This document shows, piece by piece, positions 51,583 through 60,600 of a stretch of 64,000 nt of DNA; within the stretch, counting starts at the first letter, position 1, and each line of letters begins with the position of its first letter. Source of the stretch: Streptomyces sp. ICC1 (GTDB lineage Bacteria; Actinomycetota; Actinomycetes; Streptomycetales; Streptomycetaceae). The notes beneath the pieces are model-generated. The model had not been told where the DNA came from and did no database searches. It worked only from the letters and a program-made list of their open reading frames with translations. Location of the stretch: NCBI RefSeq assembly GCF_003287935.1, contig NZ_CP030287.1:4926267-4990266 (forward strand), read 5' to 3'. The position numbers and the translations under genes are program-made.

Positions 51583-53049
51583 ATCAGCCGCTTCGCCCCT
51601 TGGCGCTGGCTGCCGCCGCTGACCGCCGTCGTCCTCGGCCTCTGGGGCCTCTCGCGCGGCGGATCCATGTGGCGCGACGAGTCCGTCACCTGGCAGGTCG
51701 CGCACCGGCCGCTCGGCGGGCTGTGGGAACTGCTCGGCCAGGTCGACGCCGTGCACGGCCTCTACTACCTGCTCATGCACGCGGTCTTCGCCCTGTCGGG
51801 CACCGGAGCCGACGGCACCGGCCTCTGGGCCCTGCGCCTGCCGTCCGTCGCCGCCACCGCCCTGGCGGCGGCGGGCGTGTCCGCGATCGCCCACCGGCTG
51901 GCGGGCGGGGACGGCGCTGCCGCTGCCGCTGCCGCTGCCGGTGCCGGTGCCGGTGCCGGTGCCGGTGCCCGGGCCGACGGCGCCGCCCGGGCCGCGGGGT
52001 CCGGGCGGGCCGGGCGGGCCGCGCTGTTCGCCGGGACGGTGTACGCCGTGCTGCCGCCCGTACAGATGTACGCCCAGGAGGGGCGCTCGTACGCACTGGT
52101 CGCCGCGGCCGTCGTCTGGGCGACGTACCTGATGCTGCGCGAGCGGTGGGCCGCCTACGCCGTCGTGCTCCTGCTGGGCTGCTGGCTGCACGAGTTCGCC
52201 GTACTGGCCCTGCCCGCGCACGCGTGCACCGCCTGGCGCTCGCGCGGCTGGCGGTTCGCCGCCGGGGCCGTGGCGGCCGGGCTGCTGCCGCTCGCCCTGG
52301 TCAGCGCGCGCCAGGCGCAGCAGCAGCTGGGCTGGCTCGGGCGGCCGTCCTGGCAGGACTGGGCGGCGTACGGGGTGCTCGCGGCCGCCGCGCTGCTCCT
52401 CGCCCGGGGGGCCGCCCGGGAACCCGTGCGGGTCGCGCTGCCGCTGGCCCTGCTGCCGCCCGGGCTGCTGCTGGCGGTCTCGCTGGTGCACCCCTGGTAC
52501 GTCGACCGGTACGTCCTCTACGCGCTCGCCGGCCTCGCCCTCCTCGCGGGGGTGCGGCTCGCGGGCGCGCGCGGGCGGTGGCCGTGGCTGCTGGTCGTGG
52601 CCCTCCTCGTCCCCGCCGGGCTCTGGTCCGCGTGGCTGCGCACGCCGGAGAGCCGCAAGGACGACGTCCTCGCCGTGGCCGCGGCCGTGCGCGAGCGCGC
52701 GCGCCCGGGCGACGCGGTGGTGTTCCTCCCCTCGCGGCGGCGCGAATGGCTCCTGTCCTCGCCGGAGCTCTACGCGTCCCTGCGCGACATCGCGCTGTCC
52801 CGCGCCCCGGAGGCCTCGCGGAGCCTCCAGGGCGCGGAGCGGACGCCGGAGGAGATCCGCAAGGCCCTGCTGGACCCGCGCGTCGACCGGGTGGTGGCGC
52901 TGATGGACCCCGCGGACCAGCCGCTCGACGGGTACCCGGCGGAGGCGGTCAAGCGGCAGACGCTGGTCTCCTCCTTCGACCTGTGCTCGGTGACGGCCCT
53001 GCGCGGCGCCCGCGTGGCCCTCTTCGCCCGCCCGGGCGACTGCCCCTAG
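51583..53049 (+). CDS. Multi-pass glycosyltransferase (PMT/GT39-like)
   Basis: This roughly 488-residue membrane protein has the GT-C pattern of dolichyl/polyprenyl-phosphate sugar transferases. A first helix is followed by GGSMWRDESVTWQ with the catalytic acidic pair (DE), then about ten helices with VQMYAQEGRSYALVAAA and a loop SLVHPWYVDRYVLY. A Gly/Ala linker encoded by hexanucleotide repeats lies near residues 110-130. The first helix (WRWLPPLTAVVLGLW) is coded upstream of the first ATG (51667). The only frame-consistent codon after a GGAGG site is the ATC at 51583, so the start is unusual or the sequence has an error. The stop lies in the CTAG end of a MITE. Confidence 0.8.
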   Translation: MSRFAPWRWLPPLTAVVLGLWGLSRGGSMWRDESVTWQVAHRPLGGLWELLGQVDAVHGLYYLLMHAVFALSGTGADGTGLWALRLPSVAATALAAAGVSAIAHRLAGGDGAAAAAAAAGAGAGAGAGARADGAARAAGSGRAGRAALFAGTVYAVLPPVQMYAQEGRSYALVAAAVVWATYLMLRERWAAYAVVLLLGCWLHEFAVLALPAHACTAWRSRGWRFAAGAVAAGLLPLALVSARQAQQQLGWLGRPSWQDWAAYGVLAAAALLLARGAAREPVRVALPLALLPPGLLLAVSLVHPWYVDRYVLYALAGLALLAGVRLAGARGRWPWLLVVALLVPAGLWSAWLRTPESRKDDVLAVAAAVRERARPGDAVVFLPSRRREWLLSSPELYASLRDIALSRAPEASRSLQGAERTPEEIRKALLDPRVDRVVALMDPADQPLDGYPAEAVKRQTLVSSFDLCSVTALRGARVALFARPGDCP

Positions 53050-53213
53050 GCGTCTCTTTCGGATCTTGTCGGCCGAGCCCGCGGCGTCTGGTGCCGTGCC
53101 TGGCAAGGCGGAGGGGCGATGCGTGTCCTGGACGTGCTCGGGCGTCCCGACAACGCGGCCAGGCGCGGTGCCAGGCGTCGCGGGCCCGGCAAGATCCGAA
53201 AGAGCCGGCCTAG
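53046..53213 (+). mobile_element. MITE-like palindromic element, copy 1 (168 bp)
   Basis: It begins and ends with CTAG and has inverted termini around CTCTTTCGGATCTTG/CAAGATCCGAAAGAG, so the element could fold into one long hairpin. It contains no gene. A copy in opposite orientation at 58601-58769 is about 95 percent identical by eye. The first CTAG provides the stop codon of the glycosyltransferase gene. Confidence 0.75.
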
Positions 53214-53282
53214 TGCTGTGACCGGGAAGGTCCACCGGGTCGCGGCGCCCGGCACGGCAAACCTTCCCGGCCACAGCACTAG
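53210..53282. repeat. 73-bp CTAG-bounded palindromic repeat
   Basis: Arms of 22 bases (CTAGTGCTGTGACCGGGAAG...) pair with one mismatch around a 29-base loop. It shares its first CTAG with the end of the MITE, as if inserted next to it. The 14-base end recurs at the manB stop. It may be a second, smaller mobile repeat or a terminator. Confidence 0.65.
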
Positions 53283-53416
53283 ACCGCCGGGCCGGCGGCT
53301 CGACCCGCCCTCCGGGCCGGTCGGGGCGGGCGGACCGGGGCGGGCGGACCGGGCGTAGGAGGATGGGGCCAGGGGGGCCGGTCGTCGGGCCCGTGGAACC
53401 GTGTCGGAGGCGCCGT

Positions 53417-54274
53417 ATGGCCGCAGTTCGTTCCCGTTCGCTCACCCCGCCGGGGCCGCTCGTCGGCGGCGACTGGCTCGCGGAGCGCCTCGGGACGCCC
53501 GGGCTGGTCGTCTTCGACGCCTCCGTCGGAGCCCACCGCGACGCGGACCGGCGCATCCCGGGCGCGCGCCCCTTCGACCTCGACGGAGCCCTGTCCGACC
53601 ACGACGCCGCAGCCCCGCACACCATGCCGGGCGCGGCGCAGTTCACCGAGGCCGTTCGGGCCCTCGGCGTCGACGACACCAGCACGGTCGTCGCGTACGA
53701 CGGCGCCGGCGTCTACTCCAGCGCCCGCGCCTGGTGGATGCTGCGCGCCATGGGCTTCGACCGCGTCGCCGTCCTCGACGGCGGGCTGCCCGCGTGGCTC
53801 GCCGCCGGGCGGGCGGTGGAGGAGCGCGGACCGGCGTACGAGGGCCCCCGCGGCTCCTTCACGGCCCGGCCCCGAGCCGGGATGCTGGTGGACGCGGACG
53901 CCGTGTCGGCGGCGCTGGCCGACCCGGCCGCCGCCGTGCTCGACGCCCGCACCCGCGAACGTTTCGCCGGCACCGCCCCCGAACCCCGCCCGGGCCTGCG
54001 CGGCGGCCACATGCCGGGCGCGGTCAGCCTCCCCTTCGGCGAACTCCAGGGCCCCGACGGCCTGATGCGCCCGGCCGCCGAACTCCGTACGGCCTTCGGG
54101 GCGGCGGCGGGGGAGCGGGAGCGGCTCTACTTCAGCTGTGGGTCGGGCGTCACCGCCTGTGTCCTCGCCCTCGGCGCGGACCTCGCCGGCTACCGGCAAC
54201 TGGCGGTGTACGACGGCTCCTGGAGCGAGTGGGGCGTACCGTCCCCGGACCGGCCCGTCGTTCAGGGAGCCTAG
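53417..54274 (+). CDS. Rhodanese-family sulfurtransferase
   Basis: This 285-residue tandem-rhodanese protein is likely a thiosulfate or 3-mercaptopyruvate sulfurtransferase. The first lobe (WLAERLGTPGLVVFDASVG, RRIPGARPFDLDGALSD) is catalytically silent. The second carries AVLDARTRERFAGTAPEPRPGLRGGHMPGA and the active loop FSCGSGVTACV, whose CGSGVTA pattern is the mercaptopyruvate type. The ATG at 53417 gives the normal N-terminus. The region upstream holds the two palindromic repeats. The stop TAG lies in a run of CTAG repeats. Confidence 0.9.
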   Translation: MAAVRSRSLTPPGPLVGGDWLAERLGTPGLVVFDASVGAHRDADRRIPGARPFDLDGALSDHDAAAPHTMPGAAQFTEAVRALGVDDTSTVVAYDGAGVYSSARAWWMLRAMGFDRVAVLDGGLPAWLAAGRAVEERGPAYEGPRGSFTARPRAGMLVDADAVSAALADPAAAVLDARTRERFAGTAPEPRPGLRGGHMPGAVSLPFGELQGPDGLMRPAAELRTAFGAAAGERERLYFSCGSGVTACVLALGADLAGYRQLAVYDGSWSEWGVPSPDRPVVQGA

Positions 54275-54290
54275 GAGCCTAGGAGCCTAG
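54267..54290. repeat. CTAGGAGC tandem repeat between convergent stops
   Basis: Two full CTAGGAGC units and a final CTAG occupy the gap. The first CTAG holds the rhodanese stop and the last holds the VOC stop on the other strand. Confidence 0.6.
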
Positions 54291-54670
54291 ACCGGCCGGA
54301 CGCGGGTGCGCAGGAGGCAGAACTCGTTGCCCTCCGGGTCGGCCAGGACGTGCCAGCTCTCGGTGCCGCTCTGGCCGATGTCGGCCGGCTCGGCCCCCAG
54401 GGCGAGCAGCCGCTCCAGCTCGGCGTCCTGGTCGCGGTCGGTGGCGCTGACGTCGATGTGCAGACGGAGCTTCGCGGGCCGCGGATCGCTGCTGGGGCTG
54501 AGGACGAGCGTGGGCTGCGGGCCGCCGAAGCCGACGCCGGGCGGGCCGATCTCGATGCTTCCGTCGTCCTCCCGGCCGAGCTCGACGTAGCCGAGGACCC
54601 CGCTCCAGAACGCGGCGAGCCCCTCGGGGTCCGCGGCGTCGATGACCAGTTCGCTGATGCGGCATACCAT
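54287..54670 (-). CDS. VOC-superfamily (glyoxalase-like) protein
   Basis: This 127-residue vicinal-oxygen-chelate fold protein starts RISELVIDAADPEGLAAFWSGVLGY. It has the second-half motif HVLADPEGNEFCLL, the classic DPEGNEFCL pattern of glyoxalase-like proteins. Typical metal ligand positions are only partly present. Members detoxify or bind antibiotics and metabolites, so the substrate is open. It is divergent from the DUF4097 lipoprotein gene and convergent with rhodanese. Confidence 0.9.
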   Translation of the reverse strand: MVCRISELVIDAADPEGLAAFWSGVLGYVELGREDDGSIEIGPPGVGFGGPQPTLVLSPSSDPRPAKLRLHIDVSATDRDQDAELERLLALGAEPADIGQSGTESWHVLADPEGNEFCLLRTRVRPV

Positions 54671-54774
54671 GCCCGCGAGTGTACGGAGCGACCCCGCTCC
54701 CGGGGGTTAACCCCACCGGGATCCGGGCACCGGCACCATGCCGCGCGGCCGTCCGGAACGGCACGATCTCAGAC

Positions 54775-55545
54775 ATGACGACGAAGACGAGTGCGCGCAC
54801 CTCGACCGCCACCGCTGCCTGGACCGCCGCCGCACTCGCCGCGGGGCTGCTGCTCACCGGGTGCCAGATCGGGTCCCTCACCGAGCAGCGCAAGACGGTG
54901 ACGGCCGACACCGAAGTGACCGAGGCCGTCAGGGCCGTCGACGTGTCGGACGCCCGCAGCGGCTCCATCGAGGTGACCGCCGGGAGCGGCCCGGGCGTCG
55001 TCGTCCGCCGGACCGTGCGCTACCGGGGCGACGCCGTCCCCGAGCCCGCCCAGCGGGTCGCCGACGGAGTGCTGACCCTCACCAACGGAAGCTGCTCCGG
55101 CCGGTGTTCGATCGACTACCGGCTCGAAGTGCCGGCCACCGCCACGGTCCGGCTCGACGGCAGCAGCGGCCGCGTCACGGTCTCGGGGGTGGCCGCGGCG
55201 GACGTCGAGACCTCTTCCGGCGACGTCCGGGCGGACCGGATCGCCGGGGCGCTGAAGATCCGTACGTCCTCGGGCGAGATCACCGCCGAGGGCCTGGCCG
55301 GACCGGGCGCGGACGCCCGCTCCGGTTCCGGCGACGTGCGGCTGGCCTTCGTGAAGGCCCCGTCCTCGGTCGCGGTGGAAACCGGCTCGGGCGAGGCCTG
55401 GTTGAGCCTTCCTCCGGCCCCGTACGCGCTCGACGTCTCCACCGCCTCCGGAGAGCGCGACATCACCCTCCCCGCGGACCCGTCCGCGACCGCCCGCCTC
55501 GCGGTGAAGACGTCCTCGGGCGACATCCGGATCTCGGCCGCCTGA
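54775..55545 (+). CDS. DUF4097 family lipoprotein
   Basis: This 256-residue secreted lipoprotein has signal peptide and lipobox LLTGC at about residue 28. The mature domain is a right-handed beta-helix-like array of short repeats (VETSSGDVRADRI, IRTSSGEITAEGL, ARSGSGDVRLAF, VETGSGEAWLSL, VSTASGERDITL, VKTSSGDIRISA). The repeat unit is about 20 residues with a conserved [ST]SGD/E turn. It probably binds envelope surfaces or proteins; the role of the family is unknown. The ATG at 54775 is chosen because it directly precedes the signal peptide. Confidence 0.88.
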   Translation: MTTKTSARTSTATAAWTAAALAAGLLLTGCQIGSLTEQRKTVTADTEVTEAVRAVDVSDARSGSIEVTAGSGPGVVVRRTVRYRGDAVPEPAQRVADGVLTLTNGSCSGRCSIDYRLEVPATATVRLDGSSGRVTVSGVAAADVETSSGDVRADRIAGALKIRTSSGEITAEGLAGPGADARSGSGDVRLAFVKAPSSVAVETGSGEAWLSLPPAPYALDVSTASGERDITLPADPSATARLAVKTSSGDIRISAA

Positions 55546-55598
55546 TCCCGGCCGCCTGATCCCGGCCGGCGGCCGGAGCCGCGCCGCGCCGCGGCGGG

Positions 55599-56012
55599 TC
55601 AGGCCGGCGGCGGGGGCAGCAGCGGGGTGCGGAGCCGGGCTATCGTCTCGCGCCACGGGCCGGCCTCGTCGGTCTCGGACCAGAGCTCCAGGAGCTCGGA
55701 GGGTTCGGTGACCACCCGGTCGAGGGCCCGGAGGGCGAGTTCGCGCAGGTCGTCGGGGAGCCGGGGGACGGGCAGGTCCGGGCCGTAGGGGGTGGTCACC
55801 GGCTCGCCTGGGGGGCATTGCGCGCAGACCAGGGCCGCCGCGGCGACCGCCTCCGCCGCGATGTCGGAGTCGAGGTCGTCCCGCGTGTCGATCGCGGACA
55901 GCAGGGCCCTGCGGATGACGGCCTCCCGCTCGCCTTCGGGAGCCTCGTCGAGCTCGCCGGAGAAGTCCGCGGCGGTGTCGTTGTCGAAGGGGCCGATGTC
56001 CCAGGTGCCCAT
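55599..56012 (-). CDS. DUF4259 protein
   Basis: This 137-residue soluble protein has the DUF4259 signature MGTWDIGPFDNDTAADFSGEL at the start. An Ala/Glu-rich helical region (EREAVIRRALLSAI, EAVAAAALVCAQC) follows and it ends in a Pro tail. The function is unknown. The family often appears beside stress and toxin-immunity genes. GGAGGTTCAC gives a good ribosome site for the ATG at 56012. It is divergent from lon, so both starts share a 195-base regulatory region with two stress operators. Confidence 0.87.
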   Translation of the reverse strand: MGTWDIGPFDNDTAADFSGELDEAPEGEREAVIRRALLSAIDTRDDLDSDIAAEAVAAAALVCAQCPPGEPVTTPYGPDLPVPRLPDDLRELALRALDRVVTEPSELLELWSETDEAGPWRETIARLRTPLLPPPPA

Positions 56013-56116
56013 GTGAACCTCCTGCTCGTGGTCGTGTCCGGGCATCGTGCCCGCCGCCACTGACAACGCCCGCCCGACCCCGCCCCGCGGCCCGCCGCGG
56101 CGACCGCCCCGCAGGT

Positions 56117-56133
56117 GTTCGCCCCGGGCGAAC
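56117..56133 (+). promoter_or_regulatory. ClgR-type operator upstream of lon
   Basis: The perfect palindrome GTTCGCCCCGGGCGAAC matches the GTTCGC-N5-GCGAAC consensus of ClgR, the known activator of clp and lon in Streptomyces. It lies 75 bases before lon. Confidence 0.8.
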
Positions 56134-56166
56134 GGGTGTTGGGGAACATCGGGGCGCGCACATGCA

Positions 56167-56185
56167 TTGAGTCGGCATAGCTCAA
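56167..56185 (+). promoter_or_regulatory. HAIR-like HspR operator upstream of lon
   Basis: TTGAGT-CGGCATA-GCTCAA resembles the HAIR consensus CTTGAGT-N7-ACTCAAG bound by the heat-shock repressor HspR, which is known to repress lon in Streptomyces. It is 23 bases before the lon ATG, in a position that would block transcription. Confidence 0.75.
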
Positions 56186-56207
56186 CTTCACTGCCGGAGG
56201 GAAGATC

Positions 56208-58600
<2,393 letters not shown>

Positions 58601-58604
<4 letters not shown>

Positions 58605-58769
58605 GCCGGCTCTTTCGGATCTTGCCGGGCCCGCGGCGTCTGGCACCGCGCCTGGCCGCGTTGTCGGGACGCCCGAGTACGTCCAGTACACGCAGCGCCC
58701 CTCCGCCTTGCCATGCACGGCACCAGACGCCGCGGGCTCGGCCGACAAGATCCGAAAGAGACGGCCTAG
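58601..58769 (-). mobile_element. MITE-like palindromic element, copy 2 (169 bp)
   Basis: This inverted copy of the element at 53046-53213 has the same CTCTTTCGGATCTTG termini and CTAG ends. It starts in the lon stop codon. The two copies flank the rhodanese-VOC-DUF4097-DUF4259-lon block in opposite orientation. Confidence 0.75.
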
Positions 58770-58784
58770 GGCGGGGCAGGGCCC

Positions 58785-58819
58785 GGGATTCCCCCCGGAC
58801 TCCGTCCGGGGGGAATCCC
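58785..58819. terminator. 15-bp-stem hairpin after the second MITE
   Basis: GGGATTCCCCCCGGA and its complement pair perfectly around CTCCG. It probably terminates lon transcription, displaced from the gene by the MITE. Confidence 0.65.
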
Positions 58820-58894
58820 GCGGCGGGGCCCCGGGCCCGCGGCGTACCCGCTGCGAAATACTGGTGCCCCACACACCACCGAAGGAGCCGGCCC

Positions 58895-59335
58895 GTGCAC
58901 GGGAGCGAAGACCAGGAGTTCCTGGCCCTGGAGCGGGAGCTGTCGGTCTTGCTCCGGCGCGCCCGCGCGTCTTCCGGGGAGATGGCGCGCGCCCTGCACC
59001 CGGAGCTGGAACCGGCCGCGTACGGGCTCCTCGTGCGCCTGGAGGCCGCCGGGCGGCAGCGGGCGACCGAGCTCGCCGCGTACTTCGGGGTCGGCAAGGC
59101 CACCATGAGCCGGCAGCTGCGAGCCCTGGAGGACCTGGGCCTGCTGGCCCGCGAGCCGGACCCCGCGGACGGCCGGGCCTTCCTGGTCGGGCTCACGGAG
59201 GAGGGGCGGGACCGCTTCCTGCGCGTGCGGGGCGCCCGCCGCGAGCAGTACATGCGCAAGCTCGCGGACTGGGACCGCGGTGAAGTGGCGGAACTGGCCC
59301 GGCTGCTGAACCAGTTGAACACCGGCATGGAGTAG
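58895..59335 (+). CDS. MarR-family transcriptional regulator
   Basis: This 146-residue winged-helix regulator carries LERELSVLLRRARASSGE at the N-terminus. The recognition helix GVGKATMSRQLRALEDLGLLAREPDPADGRAFLVGLTEEG lies at about 65-105. The C-terminal helix pair DWDRGEVAELARLLNQLNTGM forms the dimer interface. The GTG start follows GAAGGAG by about 8 bases. No target gene is adjacent; the phosphatase gene downstream is convergent. Confidence 0.92.
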   Translation: MHGSEDQEFLALERELSVLLRRARASSGEMARALHPELEPAAYGLLVRLEAAGRQRATELAAYFGVGKATMSRQLRALEDLGLLAREPDPADGRAFLVGLTEEGRDRFLRVRGARREQYMRKLADWDRGEVAELARLLNQLNTGME

Positions 59336-59411
59336 CCGAGCAGGGGAGTGGCGGGCGCGGAGCGGCCACCCCGGGCAGCCGCCGGCTCCCGGCAGCCGCC
59401 GCGCCCGCACC

Positions 59412-60185
59412 TCACAGCTCCGCGTACACCGCCGACGCGTCGTCGTGCCGCTTCCCGCGCCCGTGCGGGCGGCCGGGGTCCGCCTCCAGGGCCCGTACCC
59501 GCTCGATCAGCGCCTGGGCCCCCTCCTTGCGCAGGACCGCCAGGCACTGCGCCCAGTCGCCCTCTGCGAACGTCTCGGTCCACCGGCTCGCCCCGTCCGT
59601 GAGGGCCGCCACCGCCCGCACCCGCGAGCGCGGCGTGCGCCCGGTCACCGCGCGGGCCGCCACCGCCGGGTCCGCGGCGGCGGTGAAGAAGCCGCCCTCC
59701 GCGTTGCGCAGCAGGTCCGCCGAGGCCTGCGTGCGCAGCCGCTCGCGCGGGATCCGGTCCAGCCGGTCGTCGAGGACCGCGCTCACCTCGCCTCCGGGCG
59801 CCTGGAGGAGGAGTACGGAGTCCGAGAGCACCAGGTGCTCGACCCAGGACGCGTCCCACCGGACCACGACCACCGTCGCCTGCGGGGTCCGTACGTGAGA
59901 AAGGTCACAGGTGCCCCGATGGGCGTCGGCGGTGGCGCGGACGGCCTCCGCCAGGGCGAGATCGAGGGGCATGTCCCGGTGCGATCCGGACAGTTCGGTC
60001 AATCGGCCCCCGAGTCGGGCCGCGAACCACGGCACTCCGTGCGCGCATCCGACGTCGCCCGGCGGCGGGGTGACCCCGTCGAGGGCGACCAGGACCCCGC
60101 CGCCCGACGCGGGCACCGCGGCCGACACCCAGTCCTCGTTGGGGCGTTCCGGGTCGCCGGGGGCCGAAGCGAGATCGATGCGCAT
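59412..60185 (-). CDS. PP2C-like protein phosphatase domain protein
   Basis: This 257-residue protein has PP2C-fold segments DLASAPGDPERPNEDWVSAAV, with the first metal Asp/Glu region, and GGGVLVALDGVTPPP with the core DG motif. ATVVVVRWDASWVEHLVLSDS and RAVAALTDGASRW follow, and GKRHDDASAVYAEL closes the domain with the last metal Asp. All four expected blocks are present, so a serine/threonine phosphatase is likely. A frame extends upstream but has no conserved residues; ATG 60185 is the natural start. It is divergent from the sensor kinase gene and convergent with marR. Confidence 0.85.
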   Translation of the reverse strand: MRIDLASAPGDPERPNEDWVSAAVPASGGGVLVALDGVTPPPGDVGCAHGVPWFAARLGGRLTELSGSHRDMPLDLALAEAVRATADAHRGTCDLSHVRTPQATVVVVRWDASWVEHLVLSDSVLLLQAPGGEVSAVLDDRLDRIPRERLRTQASADLLRNAEGGFFTAAADPAVAARAVTGRTPRSRVRAVAALTDGASRWTETFAEGDWAQCLAVLRKEGAQALIERVRALEADPGRPHGRGKRHDDASAVYAEL

Positions 60186-60600
60186 ACGGGCATTCTGCCC
60201 GCGCGGGTCCCCGCGGCGGCGGGGCGGCCCGGCAAAAGTACGGACCAAGCGGGTGCGGGTGGGGCGGCAGACGATCCCTGCGGCCACTGGGGTGACCGCC
60301 GGTATGTGGGCGGGCATCCTGTCAAAAGCCGCATCGATCTTTCAACCACCTGTCCACGGACGCGCCCTGACACCAGGTCGCCGAGTTGGTCGCCAACTCC
60401 TCCGTGCTGTTCACTCCTTCGTGTGGCCGGGCGGGCGATGTGCGGCTCTCTCCCCAACTCACTGCGATGGTCTGAGGCGGTACGGCGGTACGACGCGGCG
60501 GTACAACCGGGGCGGGGGCGTTCACTCGTTGACCGGCCGAAACCTCGGCCACACGAGTAGACGAGCACGAGCAGCACACGTCACAGGATTGCGAGCACCG
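60186..60600. promoter_or_regulatory. Divergent region between the phosphatase gene and the conservon
   Basis: The 415-bp gap holds a perfect palindrome GAGTTGG-TCG-CCAACTC at 60383-60399, about 200 bases before the kinase start. It is the clearest operator candidate. No other structure stands out. Confidence 0.45.

Noticed and set aside
51917..51970. Hexanucleotide repeat in the glycosyltransferase as a phase-variation switch
   Set aside because: The unit length is a multiple of three, so copy changes only lengthen a Gly/Ala linker and do not shift the frame.
53119..53358. ORFs within the MITE region
   Set aside because: These frames follow the palindrome and have no ribosome site or homology.
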